A stretch of 64,000 nt of DNA from Vibrio sp. SCSIO 43136 (lineage in GTDB: Bacteria; Pseudomonadota; Gammaproteobacteria; Enterobacterales; Vibrionaceae), in assembly GCF_023716565.1 (NCBI RefSeq), contig NZ_CP071848.1, positions 1,798,001 to 1,862,000 of the forward strand, written 5' to 3'. Made by a program: the position numbers and the translations under genes. Position 1 is the first letter of the stretch, and each line of letters begins with the position of its first letter. Positions 19,371 to 29,754 of this stretch are shown here, one piece after another. The notes under the pieces were generated by a model. The model made no database searches. It was not told the origin of the DNA and saw only the letters and a list, made by a program, of their open reading frames with translations.

Positions 19371-21011
19371 ATGGTAACTGATCATAAAATCGCCGATGTG
19401 AGCTTTGAGAGTCTTCTTAAGATCTTCACCGTTCCGGAAGCACCTCACTCGACCTTAGGTCAAATTGAACAAGAACTCTCTCAAAACCTAAATGAGTTCT
19501 TGCGCGAACATATTGTTGCTGAAGAAAAACCGCTATGGGAGATCGAGAAGAATTTCTCAAACCCATATATTCCTGAGCAACCTGAGTTCGTCTCCGACCA
19601 TACTCAACACCTTCTTGATCAGCTTGTCGCTCACTCTGTTCACACTTCTGCACCAAGCTTCATTGGTCATATGACTTCGGCGCTACCTTACTTTTTGATG
19701 CCTTTATCAAAGATCATGATTGCGCTCAACCAAAACTTGGTGAAAATCGAAACATCGAAAGCCTTCACACCATTAGAACGTCAAGTGCTAGGCATGTTGC
19801 ACGGTTTGATTTACCAAAGAGAAGAAGACTTCTACAACCAGTGGATGCACAGTGCCAAACACTCGTTAGGCGCATTTTGTTCCGGTGGTACGATTGCCAA
19901 CATCACTGCGCTGTGGGTAGCACGAAACAATGCATTGAAAGCAGATGGTGACTTCAAAGGCATCGGCAAAGAAGGCTTGTTTAAAGCAATGCAACATTAT
20001 GGATACCAAGGTCTTGCGATTTTGGTGTCTGAGCGTGGTCACTACTCACTGAAAAAAGCCGCTGACATCTTAGGCATTGGTCGAGACAGTTTAATCTCAA
20101 TTAAGACCGACGATGACAACCGAATTTGCCCACAAGCATTGCAGCAAACCATCACTGAGCTTAAAGCACAGAACATCAAGCCATTTGCTATCGTTGGAGT
20201 GGCAGGCACCACCGAAACTGGTAATGTCGATCCATTAGAAGCCATGGCAGAGATTGCTCAAAAAGAGCAGTGTCACTTCCATGTGGACGCGGCTTGGGGC
20301 GGTGCAACGCTAATGTCTGAGCGCTTCCGTCCACTACTTAAAGGTATTGAACAAGCCGACTCTGTTACGATTGATGCGCACAAACAGCTCTACATCCCTA
20401 TGGGTGCTGGCATGGTGTTGTTTAAAGATCCTGAAGCGATGGAATCAATCGAACACCACGCCGAGTACATTCTTCGTAAGGGCTCGAAAGATCTAGGCAG
20501 CCATACTTTAGAAGGCTCTCGTTCAGGCATGGCAATGCTTGTCTATGCAGCAATGCATATTATCAGCCGCCCTGGGTATGAGCTTTTGATCAACCAAAGC
20601 ATTGATAAGGCAAGCTATTTTGCCAAACTGATCAAGCAGCAATCTGATTTTGAGTTAATATCTGAACCAGAGCTTTGCCTACTGACCTATCGTTACATGC
20701 CAGATGGTGTAAAAGCGGCGCTAAGTAAAGCGAATGATGGGCAAACGGCTAAGCTTTACGATCTTCTTAACCGCTTAACTAAGCAAATCCAAAAACGCCA
20801 GCGTGAAAGCGGTAAAACCTTTGTCTCGCGAACTCGCTTAACGCCACCTCAGTACCAACACAATGCGACTGTCGTGTTCCGAGTTGTGCTTGCTAACCCG
20901 CTAACAACTCCTGAAATTTTGCAGTCGGTATTAGTCGAGCAACGTGAAATTGCCTCACAATGTCACGCTGAACTGGAACAAATTGCTCAACTCATTGAGC
21001 AAATAGGCTAA
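19371..21011 (+). CDS. panP: PLP-dependent aspartate 1-decarboxylase PanP
   Basis: PanP makes beta-alanine from aspartate for pantothenate and CoA synthesis and replaces the pyruvoyl enzyme PanD in Vibrio. The 546-residue protein is of the group II decarboxylase fold. It shows TSALPYFLMPLSK at the substrate side, SGGTIANITALW, HVDAAWGGATLMSERFRPLL and the PLP lysine in SVTIDAHKQLYIPMGAG near residue 340. The ATG at 19371 (MVTDHK) is preferred from remembered homologues; an in-frame GTG sits at 19365. A terminator lies upstream, so it has its own promoter. Confidence 0.93.
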   Translation: MVTDHKIADVSFESLLKIFTVPEAPHSTLGQIEQELSQNLNEFLREHIVAEEKPLWEIEKNFSNPYIPEQPEFVSDHTQHLLDQLVAHSVHTSAPSFIGHMTSALPYFLMPLSKIMIALNQNLVKIETSKAFTPLERQVLGMLHGLIYQREEDFYNQWMHSAKHSLGAFCSGGTIANITALWVARNNALKADGDFKGIGKEGLFKAMQHYGYQGLAILVSERGHYSLKKAADILGIGRDSLISIKTDDDNRICPQALQQTITELKAQNIKPFAIVGVAGTTETGNVDPLEAMAEIAQKEQCHFHVDAAWGGATLMSERFRPLLKGIEQADSVTIDAHKQLYIPMGAGMVLFKDPEAMESIEHHAEYILRKGSKDLGSHTLEGSRSGMAMLVYAAMHIISRPGYELLINQSIDKASYFAKLIKQQSDFELISEPELCLLTYRYMPDGVKAALSKANDGQTAKLYDLLNRLTKQIQKRQRESGKTFVSRTRLTPPQYQHNATVVFRVVLANPLTTPEILQSVLVEQREIASQCHAELEQIAQLIEQIG

Positions 21012-21305
21012 CCCTTTCGGTTTATTCAGGGTGTAAATTTATTCCACTGCTGTAATTTGTGAGTCAGATTTCACCCTGTAAGTCCCAGATGTCGTTGAAA
21101 TTTTGTACAAATCTCCGTATAAGCTGTAAGTTTGTTTGAGGTTAGTCATATTCTCGACATTTTGTTTCACGAAAACAGGGCTTTTACTAAATCTATTTAA
21201 CCGCTTGGTTTATACTCGATTAAAAGCGTTCAGTCTTTGAAAGCTCACTTTGAGCCGCTTAACAAAGGCTGGTTTACAGATGTTCTCAATGCCCTCGTGA
21301 ACTCT

Positions 21306-22160
21306 ATGAATACATTAGAAAAAATACAGAATAACTTAGATAACTTTAGCAAATCTGAGCGTAAGGTTGCAGAGGTCATTATGGCATCTCCGCAAACTGC
21401 TATTCACTCAAGCATTGCTACTTTGGCTAAAATGGCCGATGTGAGTGAACCAACAGTAAACCGTTTTTGTCGTCGCTTAGATACGAAAGGCTTCCCAGAC
21501 TTTAAACTGCATCTTGCACAAAGTCTGGCAAATGGCACACCTTACGTTAACCGTAACGTCGAGGAAGATGACTCTGCCGAAGCTTATAGCCATAAGATTT
21601 TCGAATCGACTATGGCGTGTTTGGACGTGGCTAAAAATAGCCTCGACCCAATGCAGGTTAATCGCGCTGTCGATTTGCTCACTCAAGCAAAGCGTATCTC
21701 ATTCTTTGGTCTTGGTGCCTCTTCTGCGGTTGCAAAAGATGCACAAAACAAGTTTATTCGATTCAATATACCGATCGCTTGTTTTGATGACATTGTTATG
21801 CAACGTATGAGCTGCATTAACTGCACTGATAATGACGTTATCGTACTTATCTCTCATACCGGTCGCACTAAGAGCCTGGTCGAGATCGCTAACCTTGCCC
21901 GTGAAAACGGTGCAACTGTGATTGCAGTGACAGCGAAAGACTCTCCACTTGATCGCGCATCATCGTTGTCGATTTCTCTCGACGTACCTGAAGACACTGA
22001 TGTGTACATGCCGATGGCAAGTCGTGTTGTGCAAATGACGGTAATTGATGTGCTGGCGACTGGCTTCACACTACGTCGTGGCCTAGGTTTCCGTGAAAAC
22101 CTTAAGCGCGTTAAAGAAGCGTTGAAAGATTCTCGCTATGACAAGATCAGCCAGTTTTAA
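21306..22160 (+). CDS. hexR: RpiR-family regulator HexR
   Basis: HexR controls central carbon genes (zwf, edd-eda, glycolysis and gluconeogenesis) in response to KDPG. The 284-residue protein starts MNTLEKIQNNLDNFSKSERKVAEVI, as in known HexR proteins, which fixes the ATG at 21306 although the frame stays open further upstream. It has an N-terminal winged HTH (residues 1-75, MADVSEPTVNRFCRRL) and a C-terminal SIS sugar-phosphate domain (about 120-260, FFGLGASSAVAKDAQNKF and VVLISHTGRTKSLVEIA). No clear HexR operator was found directly upstream. A strong terminator follows. Confidence 0.96.
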   Translation: MNTLEKIQNNLDNFSKSERKVAEVIMASPQTAIHSSIATLAKMADVSEPTVNRFCRRLDTKGFPDFKLHLAQSLANGTPYVNRNVEEDDSAEAYSHKIFESTMACLDVAKNSLDPMQVNRAVDLLTQAKRISFFGLGASSAVAKDAQNKFIRFNIPIACFDDIVMQRMSCINCTDNDVIVLISHTGRTKSLVEIANLARENGATVIAVTAKDSPLDRASSLSISLDVPEDTDVYMPMASRVVQMTVIDVLATGFTLRRGLGFRENLKRVKEALKDSRYDKISQF

Positions 22161-22180
22161 CTAAGTGGCTTATTCAGTTT

Positions 22181-22208
22181 AAAAAGGGACGCTTCGTGCG
22201 TCCCTTTT
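22181..22208 (+). terminator. Terminator between hexR and the iron alcohol dehydrogenase gene
   Basis: AAAAAGGGACGC, TTCGT loop, GCGTCCCTTTT, between convergent genes; it may work in both directions. Confidence 0.9.
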
Positions 22209-22230
22209 AGTTTGCTTACGAACCGCTGTC

Positions 22231-23472
22231 TTAGTGCTGATCCGGCTGAGACTCCAGCACTTTATCCGACCAAATATCGTCCTCTGAATGCAGGTTGGCC
22301 TGGCCACAACTGCCCTCTCCCCTACATGGGCATACTTTCTCCAAGATATACCCTAACCTCTCTGCTGTTAGCGGAATTGGGTTTCCCTTAATCGCTACAG
22401 ACAACAGCGCATCTTTAACCACATCATCAAACGACGTCGAGCACACACCAAAGGTCGCTAAGTTTGGCAACTGAAGGGTATCGAGCATATTTTCAACCCA
22501 ATCAATGGCATCATCTATCTCAGCGTCGGCATTAAGCGTCAATATCTGGCTGATTTTTCGGTAGCGGCACAATATATCGCTGCGGTGATGCGCCCTCGCA
22601 GCAGCAACATTTTCACGCATCACAAATGGAGCCAACTGCGCAGTGATAACACTATGGGGTGCTTTCAGCTTGCCACCAAGCGCCGAGGCTAAACCATGAG
22701 CAGCACCGAGTTTTGCATTGGTAATCGCCATACCACCAAGCATGGCAGCAAAAGAAAGGTCTTCACGAGCGTCATGGTCGTCATAGAGACACGCTGGCAC
22801 AATCGATTTTTGCAATCGCCGTAAACCTTCTTCACAGATCATATCCGTGATTGGATTTGGCTCTGTGCATACATAAGTTTCCATAAGATGAACAAAAGCA
22901 TCCATCGCACCTCGACCCGACGTATAGGCATCGGTCCCATAGGTCAACGTAGGATCGACAATGGCGACATCCGCCAACATGTCAGGACTTCTTAAACTCA
23001 CTTTTACCTGATCTTGCCCAGAGCGAAGTACCGCATTTTTTGTCACTTCAGAGCCAGAAGCTGCCGTGGTCGGAATAGCAATGAAATGCAGTGGCTTAGA
23101 TTTAAGTGGCACATCACGCCCGACCACTTCAACATAGTCGTAGAGATCTCCTTGATTGGGGATAACCGCCGCAAGTGCTTTACCTGTGTCGATCACACTG
23201 CCACCACCCATGGCAATAACAAGGTCTGGTTTGAACTTGCGAGCTGTATTGGCAATTTCTTCAATCATAGTGATGAAAGGTTCACTGCCTACGGCAACTT
23301 GCTGATAGGTGATGCCCTGAGCATCGAGATATTGAGAGACTGATTGGCTGCGTTTGTGATCTTGCCCAGTGACCAACAAGATCCGATAACCGTACTGGGT
23401 GATAACCGACAAGGAACGATCGAGGGCACCTGCACCAAATATAATTCGAGTGGAAGTCATAAATTGAAACAT
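22231..23472 (-). CDS. Iron-containing alcohol dehydrogenase with cysteine-rich tail
   Basis: The 413-residue protein is a group III NAD(P)-dependent alcohol dehydrogenase. The N-terminal domain has FGAGALDRS and the cofactor loop MGGGSVIDTGKALA near residues 95-108. The all-helical metal domain has GRGAMDAFVHLMETY and AAHGLASALGGKLKAPHSV, carrying the Asp/His ligands. The substrate cannot be told. The last 33 residues extend past the usual family end and include CPCRGEGSCG (residues 381-390), a possible extra metal site. AGGA before the first ATG supports this start. The gene is monocistronic. Confidence 0.9.
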   Translation of the reverse strand: MFQFMTSTRIIFGAGALDRSLSVITQYGYRILLVTGQDHKRSQSVSQYLDAQGITYQQVAVGSEPFITMIEEIANTARKFKPDLVIAMGGGSVIDTGKALAAVIPNQGDLYDYVEVVGRDVPLKSKPLHFIAIPTTAASGSEVTKNAVLRSGQDQVKVSLRSPDMLADVAIVDPTLTYGTDAYTSGRGAMDAFVHLMETYVCTEPNPITDMICEEGLRRLQKSIVPACLYDDHDAREDLSFAAMLGGMAITNAKLGAAHGLASALGGKLKAPHSVITAQLAPFVMRENVAAARAHHRSDILCRYRKISQILTLNADAEIDDAIDWVENMLDTLQLPNLATFGVCSTSFDDVVKDALLSVAIKGNPIPLTAERLGYILEKVCPCRGEGSCGQANLHSEDDIWSDKVLESQPDQH

Positions 23473-23724
23473 CGCGACATCCTTTTCTAATAAGACTTAT
23501 CTCAGCTTGCCCAATAACCATAATTTTTGTATTGATACTGTTCAAACTTCTTAGGCTTAAAACTAAACACTTGCTAAAGCTCGGGGTGAATCACATTCGT
23601 ATACTTAACCACCAAATTCCAAATGATTCTTTCTAATAGACAATTCCTATTAGTGCAAAAGGTGGTTCCTTCTTTATTTCCCTCGCTCAATCAGGCATAG
23701 TTGCACAATAAAGAAAAAGCTCAG

Positions 23725-23741
23725 CGCAGAAACGTTCTGCG
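23725..23741 (+). promoter_or_regulatory. Inverted repeat in the grxA leader
   Basis: CGCAGAA-ACG-TTCTGCG is a perfect seven-base inverted repeat 24 bases before the grxA start. It could be a leader hairpin or an operator. Confidence 0.4.
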
Positions 23742-23765
23742 TATAAGAATTTTAGGAGAAAACCC

Positions 23766-24032
23766 ATGTTTGTAGTAATTTTCGGCCGCCCTGCTTGTCC
23801 TTACTGTGTTCGCGCTAAAGAGATCGCAGAAACACTTAAAGAGACTCGTGATGACTTCAACTTCCGTTACGTTGATATCCAAGCAGAAGGCATCAGCAAA
23901 GCTGACCTAGAGAAAACTGTCGGCAAACCAGTTGAGACAGTTCCTCAAATCTTTGTAGACCAAGACCACGTTGGCGGTTGCACAGAGTTTGAAGCATACG
24001 CAAAAGAAAACCTAGGTCTTTACCAAGAGTAA
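23766..24032 (+). CDS. grxA: Glutaredoxin 1 (GrxA)
   Basis: The 88-residue cytoplasmic protein reduces ribonucleotide reductase and protein-glutathione disulfides using glutathione. It starts MFVVIFGRPACPYCVRAKEIAE with the redox motif CPYC at residues 11-14, as in E. coli GrxA. It continues with the ETVPQIFVDQDHVGGCTEFEAY glutathione-binding region containing the cis-proline and GGC. AGGAG lies seven bases before the ATG. E. coli grxA is under OxyR; no OxyR site could be confirmed here. A terminator follows. Confidence 0.96.
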   Translation: MFVVIFGRPACPYCVRAKEIAETLKETRDDFNFRYVDIQAEGISKADLEKTVGKPVETVPQIFVDQDHVGGCTEFEAYAKENLGLYQE

Positions 24033-24047
24033 TTTTGCCCAAAATGC

Positions 24048-24078
24048 AAAAGCCGAGCACTGATTGCTCGGCTTTTTT
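24048..24078 (+). terminator. Rho-independent terminator after grxA
   Basis: AGCCGAGCA, short loop, TGCTCGGCT followed by a T run. Confidence 0.9.
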
Positions 24079-24266
24079 GTACCCATCTATTGACCACAAT
24101 CTCCGGCAATCCATAGCGCCTGCTATTCGATAAACTAAGCTATTGAAACTTGTCTATACTTAATAAAATTATATGAATAAATTCGTTTATTCTTGAGGTA
24201 GCTTTCAGTTACACTCTAGCTGTTTTTTCCTGTTCCTGTCTTATCTTGATTCGTTGAGTTTCTGAA

Positions 24267-25949
24267 GTGAATATAGACATTATTGCTTTACTCCAGCAAA
24301 ACCCTATTCTACTCATTTTCGTCGTGTTAGCCCTTGGTCTTGCCATCGGCAAAATTCAATTTGGCCAATTGCAACTCGGCAGTGCCATTGGTGTTCTCAT
24401 CAGTGCCATTATCCTTGGTAATCTTGGCTTTAGCTTCCAGCAAGATGCCTTAACCATCGGCTTTATGCTGTTCATCTACTGTGTAGGTATTGAAGCTGGG
24501 CCAAACTTTTTCGGCATCTTCTTTAGAGATGGCAAACACTACTTCATTCTGAGTCTTACCTTGTTGGTCAGTGCACTTGCGCTCACGATGGGCGCTAATG
24601 AGTATCTTGGTCTAGAATACGGTTTTTCTGCCGGAATGATGGCGGGTTCACTCACTTCAACCCCTATCCTAGTAGGCGCTCAAGATGCACTAAAAACTGG
24701 CTTAGCGACCCTACCCGATGGCATGTCGCTTGAGAAGGTTCGTGAAAACATCTCAGTCGGCTATGCGATGGCTTATTTAGTCGGCCTTACCAGCATGATC
24801 ATGTTGGTGAAGATACTGCCAAAACTGCAAAAGCAGAATCTACAAGATTCCGCCACCCAGATAGCCCAAGAGCGTGGCCTGGACACCAGTGCTCAGCGTA
24901 AAGTTTACCTGCCTATCATACGAGCATACCGCGTCGGCCCTGAACTGGTCGCTTGGACTGATGGTAAAAACCTACGTGAACTGGGTATCTACCGCCAAAC
25001 CGGTTGTTACATCGAACGTGTGCGTCGTAATGGTATCCTTGCCCACCCTGATGGTGATGCGATATTGCAAGAGGGCGATGAAATTGCGCTAGTGGGCTTT
25101 CCTGACAGTCATGCTCGCCTTGACCCAAGCTTTCGCAACGGCAAAGAAGTATTTGACCGAAACCTTCTCGACTTGCGTGTAGTTGAAGAAGAGATCGTGG
25201 TTAAGAGTGACAGCATCGCAGGTAAAAAGCTTTCTGACCTAAACCTTGCGGAATATGGCTGTTTTCTTAACCGCGTGGTTCGTGCTCAAATCGAAATGCC
25301 TATGGATGCTAATATCGTGCTTGCTAAGGGAGATATCTTGCAAGTCTCCGGTGAGAAGAGCCGTGTTCTTGGCCTTGCAGAACGCATCGGTTTCATCTCG
25401 ATTCACAGCCAAATGGCTGACCTGCTTGCGTTTTGTAGCTTCTTCATTCTGGGTATTTTGTTTGGCCTTATCACCATGACCTTTGGTCAGGTGACGTTTG
25501 GTTTAGGTAACGCAGTGGGACTTTTGCTTGCTGGTATCACCCTTGGTTTCTTGAGAGCTAACCACCCAACCTTTGGCTACGTGCCACAAGGGGCATTGAA
25601 TATGGTCAAAGACTTAGGGCTGATGTTCTTTATGGCGGGCATTGGATTAAGTGCGGGTGAAAACCTGTTCAGCTATCTTGCAGATGTCGGCCCGCAGATC
25701 ATCGCTATGTCGTTTGTGGTCAGTATTGTTCCCGTCATTATTGCCTATTTGGTGGGTGCTTATGCGCTGAAGATGAACCGAGCACTACTGATTGGTGCCA
25801 TCGTTGGTGCGAGGACTTGTGGGCCTGCAGCGGACGTCGTCAATGAGCAAGCCAAATCGACCATCCCTGCGCTTGGCTATGCGGGCACTTATGCCATTGC
25901 CAATATTTTGATGACCTTAACAGGCACGATACTAGTCATTCTGACGTAG
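24267..25949 (+). CDS. ybjL: YbjL-type AAE family transporter
   Basis: The 560-residue inner-membrane protein belongs to the aspartate:alanine exchanger (AAE) family. It has an N-terminal five-helix half (about 10-190, [16 protein letters not shown] and GAxxSTPxL-type segment [17 protein letters not shown]), two cytosolic TrkA-C domains (about 205-285 and 295-375) and a C-terminal membrane half with [14 protein letters not shown] and [18 protein letters not shown]. Length equals E. coli YbjL (561), which lies near grxA there too. The substrate is unproven, probably a small dicarboxylate or amino acid. The start codon is GTG with a weak ribosome site. Confidence 0.88.
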   Translation: MNIDIIALLQQNPILLIFVVLALGLAIGKIQFGQLQLGSAIGVLISAIILGNLGFSFQQDALTIGFMLFIYCVGIEAGPNFFGIFFRDGKHYFILSLTLLVSALALTMGANEYLGLEYGFSAGMMAGSLTSTPILVGAQDALKTGLATLPDGMSLEKVRENISVGYAMAYLVGLTSMIMLVKILPKLQKQNLQDSATQIAQERGLDTSAQRKVYLPIIRAYRVGPELVAWTDGKNLRELGIYRQTGCYIERVRRNGILAHPDGDAILQEGDEIALVGFPDSHARLDPSFRNGKEVFDRNLLDLRVVEEEIVVKSDSIAGKKLSDLNLAEYGCFLNRVVRAQIEMPMDANIVLAKGDILQVSGEKSRVLGLAERIGFISIHSQMADLLAFCSFFILGILFGLITMTFGQVTFGLGNAVGLLLAGITLGFLRANHPTFGYVPQGALNMVKDLGLMFFMAGIGLSAGENLFSYLADVGPQIIAMSFVVSIVPVIIAYLVGAYALKMNRALLIGAIVGARTCGPAADVVNEQAKSTIPALGYAGTYAIANILMTLTGTILVILT

Positions 25950-25970
25950 AACGTGTTGTTCGGGATATGA

Positions 25971-25995
25971 AAAAGGCGCTATCACTAGCGCCTTT
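25971..25995. terminator. Bidirectional terminator between ybjL and fabV
   Basis: AAAAAGGCGCT, ATCACT loop, AGCGCCTTTG between convergent genes. Confidence 0.8.
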
Positions 25996-26015
25996 GTTAT
26001 TTCTAATATCTAGAT

Positions 26016-27218
26016 TTAGATATCTTGTACGTCGAACTCAATCGCTGGGTTAACGTCAGCTTCGTAGTCAACGCCTTCACAACCAAAGCCAAACAGTTTC
26101 AAGAACTCTTCTTTGTATTCAACGTAATCGGTTAGCTCTTTTAGGTTCTCAGAAGTGATCTGAGGCCATAGCTCACGACAGTGCTGCTGAATATCATCAC
26201 GCAATTCCCAGTCGTCTAAACGTAGGCGATTCTTCTCATCCACTTCAGCCGCAGAGCCGTCTTCTTTATATAGACGCTCAGAGAACATGCGGTGGATCTG
26301 CTCCATACAACCTTCGTGAACACCTTCTTCACGCATTTTCTTAAATACCATTGCGATGTAAAGTGGCATCACAGGAATCGCAGAGCTTGCTTGGGTCACA
26401 ACAGATTTTAGAACCGCTACGTTTGCACTGCCGCCAGTTGCTGACAGCTTGTCATTTAGTGCTGTCGCTGCGCGGTCTAGGTCCATCTTGGCTTGGCCTA
26501 GTGCACCATCCCAGTAGATTGGCCAAGTTAGCTCAGTACCGATGTAGCTGTAAGCAACGGTTTTGCAGCCGTCAGCAAGAACACCTGCTTCAGACAGCGC
26601 TTGCATCCATAGCTCCCAGTCTTCGCCACCCATTACAGTAACAGTGTCTTTGATCTCTTCTTCGGTTGCAGGCTCAACACTTGCTTCGATGATCACGTCT
26701 TTGTTGGTATCGACCGCAGTTGATGTGTAAGTTTCACCGATTGGTTTTAGTGACGAGCGGATCACCTCACCTGTCTCTGGCATTTTACGTACTGGAGAAG
26801 CCAGCGAGTAAACCACCATATCAACTTGACCAAGGTCTTCTTTGATCAGGTCAATAGTTTTCTGTTTTGCTTCGTTAGAGAAAGCATCGCCATTCAGGCT
26901 TTTAGAGTACAGCCCTTCTTCTTTAGCAAATTTGTCAAATGCTGCAGAGTTATACCAACCAGCGGTACCTGGTTTCTTTTCTGTACCTGGTTTTTCAAAG
27001 AACACACCAATAGTCGATGCGCCACCGCCAAATGCTGCGGCAATACGTGAAGACAGGCCATAGCCACTTGAAGCACCAACGACAAGTACACGCTTAGGAG
27101 CGTTTTTGATCTCGCCTTTTGACTTAGTGTATTCGATTTGCTCTTTCACGTTCGCTTCACAGCCAACGGGATGAGTTGTGGTACAGATGAAACCACGAAT
27201 TCTTGGTTTGATGATCAT
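26016..27218 (-). CDS. fabV: Trans-2-enoyl-[ACP] reductase FabV
   Basis: FabV carries out the last step of each fatty-acid elongation cycle with NADH and, unlike FabI, is triclosan-insensitive. From the ATG at 27218 ([29 protein letters not shown] eight bases upstream) the protein has 400 residues, the usual FabV length. A Rossmann loop [21 protein letters not shown] lies near residue 41. The catalytic pair is Y-x8-K in [10 protein letters not shown] near 235-244, the spacing that defines FabV. The gene follows fadE on the same strand but a good terminator separates them, so it has its own promoter. Confidence 0.96.
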   Translation of the reverse strand: MIIKPRIRGFICTTTHPVGCEANVKEQIEYTKSKGEIKNAPKRVLVVGASSGYGLSSRIAAAFGGGASTIGVFFEKPGTEKKPGTAGWYNSAAFDKFAKEEGLYSKSLNGDAFSNEAKQKTIDLIKEDLGQVDMVVYSLASPVRKMPETGEVIRSSLKPIGETYTSTAVDTNKDVIIEASVEPATEEEIKDTVTVMGGEDWELWMQALSEAGVLADGCKTVAYSYIGTELTWPIYWDGALGQAKMDLDRAATALNDKLSATGGSANVAVLKSVVTQASSAIPVMPLYIAMVFKKMREEGVHEGCMEQIHRMFSERLYKEDGSAAEVDEKNRLRLDDWELRDDIQQHCRELWPQITSENLKELTDYVEYKEEFLKLFGFGCEGVDYEADVNPAIEFDVQDI

Positions 27219-27340
27219 ATTCATTTCCCTTTCAAAAACTTCCGTAGGATAAAAGGTTACAAGCAAAACCGCATTAAAAATTTTGCGAAAATTAGTAGTG
27301 GTTGGAGCTGTTTGTCACTGTTAATGCTGTCGAAATCAAC

Positions 27341-27367
27341 AAAAAAAGCGCCACCTAAGTGACGCTT
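27341..27367 (-). terminator. Terminator after fadE
   Basis: On the minus strand AAAGCGTCAC, TTAG loop, GTGGCGCTTTTTTT; one mismatch in the stem, then seven T. Confidence 0.85.
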
Positions 27368-27420
27368 TGAACTATCCGACATTATTTGCCCAGTTTATTG
27401 AGCTTTTTATTATCCAGCGA

Positions 27421-29712
27421 TTAAGCAACGCTGGTTAGCGCAGGCTTAGATACCTTATCTGTCAGTGTTTCAGAGAAATCGTGACTAAAGTGATCCACCT
27501 GAATCGCTTTATAGCGCAACGCTTCAGCTTCTTGGACTTGTTTGACTTCATCTTCAGTCAGCAAGCCCGCTTCTAAACACTGCTCTAGGCGTGTTTGCAG
27601 AGGTGCCTTTTTGTCCACTTTGCGGTCACGAATACCTTGAATCATTTTCTTCTCCAAGTCGCGGATGTTGTAAAGTGCAATAAACGCATTTTCCATCAAG
27701 CCGATTGGGTCGCTGTTGTCTTTACCCACGTAGCACAGCTTAGTCAATCGATCACGCTCCGCACCCGGTACCATCAGACGTTTAGAGATCTCAATCGCTA
27801 AGTCATCTTCTGGCTTACGGTAGCGGTTACCTAGCGGGAATACGAGTGCTTTGAGCATGATACCCGCCGCCTTCACAGGGAAGTTGTTGTAAGTCGATTG
27901 AAGCGCATTCGCTGCATTGTACAAACAGTGCTTGATAGCATACTCAACGTAAACCAGATCACCTTGCTGACGACCATCGTCTTCATACTTCTTAAGCACG
28001 GCAGAACCAAGATATAGGAAGCTTAGCGCATCACCCAAGCGAGCAGAGATCATCTCTTTACGTTTCAGATCACCACCTAGTGTTGCCATTGCTAGGTCAG
28101 CACTGGTTGCTAACGCTTTGCTTAGACGGCCAAGCTCTTTGTAGTAACGCTTGGTTGGCCCACTCATTGGCGCACTTACGAATGCTGAACCGGTTAGTGC
28201 TGCACCAAATGCGCCAAATGCATTTTTGGTTGCATGGCCAATGTGTTTAAAAAAAAGCTGGTCGAAATCTTTCAAGCCTTGCTCGTGATCTGGGTTTGCC
28301 GCCGCTTCCATCTCTTTAAGTACATAAGGGTGACAACGTGTCGCACCTTGACCAAAGATCATCAAGTTACGAGTCAGGATGTTAGCACCTTCCACTGTGA
28401 TAGCGACTGGAATACCCGAGTAATGGTGCGACAGATAGCTCATTGGGCCGGTCTGAATTGCACGACCTGCGTGAATATCCATACTATCGTTGAGCAGTGT
28501 ACGAGCTAGCTCTGTCATATGGTATTTGGCAATTGCAGTCACAATGCCTGGCTTTTCTTTCATATCGAGCGATGTGGTAGTAAAGGTACGAGCAGCTTCG
28601 AGCAAATACGTCATGCCACCGATGCGACCCATCGCCTCTGCGACACCTTCGAATTTACCAATCGACATACCAAATTGCTTACGAACATAAGCGTAAGCAC
28701 CCGTCGTACGAGAAGTCATGTGACCGATAGAAGCGCCGAGTGCTGGAAGAGAGATACCACGGCCTGCGGATAGACACTCAACCAGCATACGCCAGCCTTT
28801 ACCTGCGTAATCCTTACCACCAATGATCCAATCAATTGGGATAAATACATCTTCACCACGGGTTGGACCATTCATAAACGCCAAACCCAGTGGATCGTGA
28901 CGTTCGCCTAGTACAACACCTGGGTGCGTAGATGGGACAAGCGCACAAGTGATGCCCAAATCTTTTTCATCACCAAGTAGACCTTCTGGATCTTTCAGTT
29001 TGAAAGCCAGACCAAGCACTGTCGCAACAGGTGCAAGGGTAATGTAACGCTTGTTCCAGCTGACACGCATACCAAGCACTTTCTCGCCTTCATGTTCACC
29101 CCAACATACCACGCCTTCATCAGGGATACCGCCAGCATCAGAACCTGCTTCTGGGCCAGTCAAAGCGAAACACGGAATATCTGTACCGTCTGCCAAGCGT
29201 GGTAGCCAGTAATCTTTTTGATCTTGTGTTCCGTAGTGAGAAAGCAGCTCACCCGGACCAAGCGAGTTAGGCACCATGACACTGACCGCAGCACTAATAC
29301 TCTTAGTTGCGATGCGAGTTACAATCGTAGAGTTCGCATGCGCAGAAAACTCACGACCGCCATACTTTTTCGAGATAATTAAGGAGAAGAAACGCTCTTT
29401 CGCTAGGTACTCCCAAACTTCTTTAGGAAGGTCACGATCATGACGAACGATTTGGTCGTCATTAATCATTTCCATCAACGTTTCTAGCTCATTATCCATG
29501 AAGGACTGCTCTTCTTCACTAAGCTGTGGTTTTGGGTAGTTGTGCATTTTCTGCCAATCTGGAGATCCGCCGAATAGCTCACCGTCCCACCATACGCTAC
29601 CCGCTTCCATGGCCTCTTTCTCAGTATTAGAAAGGGGTGGAAGCACTTTTTTAAACATTTTAAACGCAGGATCACTTATCATTTTTCTGCGGATATTTGT
29701 TAGAGAGCTCAT
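27421..29712 (-). CDS. fadE: Acyl-CoA dehydrogenase FadE
   Basis: FadE performs the first, FAD-dependent step of beta-oxidation, acyl-CoA to enoyl-CoA. The 763-residue protein has the acyl-CoA dehydrogenase core (CFALTGPEAGSDAG at about residues 185-200, the catalytic region near TVEGANILTRNLMIFGQGATRCHPY) and the long C-terminal DUF1974 extension typical of FadE. It is about 50 residues shorter at the N-terminus than E. coli FadE and has no membrane segment there. AAGGA lies eight bases before the ATG. It lies 42 bp downstream of the PsrA-like gene and is probably co-transcribed with it. Confidence 0.93.
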   Translation of the reverse strand: MSSLTNIRRKMISDPAFKMFKKVLPPLSNTEKEAMEAGSVWWDGELFGGSPDWQKMHNYPKPQLSEEEQSFMDNELETLMEMINDDQIVRHDRDLPKEVWEYLAKERFFSLIISKKYGGREFSAHANSTIVTRIATKSISAAVSVMVPNSLGPGELLSHYGTQDQKDYWLPRLADGTDIPCFALTGPEAGSDAGGIPDEGVVCWGEHEGEKVLGMRVSWNKRYITLAPVATVLGLAFKLKDPEGLLGDEKDLGITCALVPSTHPGVVLGERHDPLGLAFMNGPTRGEDVFIPIDWIIGGKDYAGKGWRMLVECLSAGRGISLPALGASIGHMTSRTTGAYAYVRKQFGMSIGKFEGVAEAMGRIGGMTYLLEAARTFTTTSLDMKEKPGIVTAIAKYHMTELARTLLNDSMDIHAGRAIQTGPMSYLSHHYSGIPVAITVEGANILTRNLMIFGQGATRCHPYVLKEMEAAANPDHEQGLKDFDQLFFKHIGHATKNAFGAFGAALTGSAFVSAPMSGPTKRYYKELGRLSKALATSADLAMATLGGDLKRKEMISARLGDALSFLYLGSAVLKKYEDDGRQQGDLVYVEYAIKHCLYNAANALQSTYNNFPVKAAGIMLKALVFPLGNRYRKPEDDLAIEISKRLMVPGAERDRLTKLCYVGKDNSDPIGLMENAFIALYNIRDLEKKMIQGIRDRKVDKKAPLQTRLEQCLEAGLLTEDEVKQVQEAEALRYKAIQVDHFSHDFSETLTDKVSKPALTSVA

Positions 29713-29754
29713 AGTTACAGTCCTTTTGTTTCGTGTATGGCATTTTTTATTAAA

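Noticed and set aside
26351..26641. Open frames on the strand opposite fabV and fadE
   Set aside because: They mirror codon structure of strong genes, lack ribosome sites and show no protein features.
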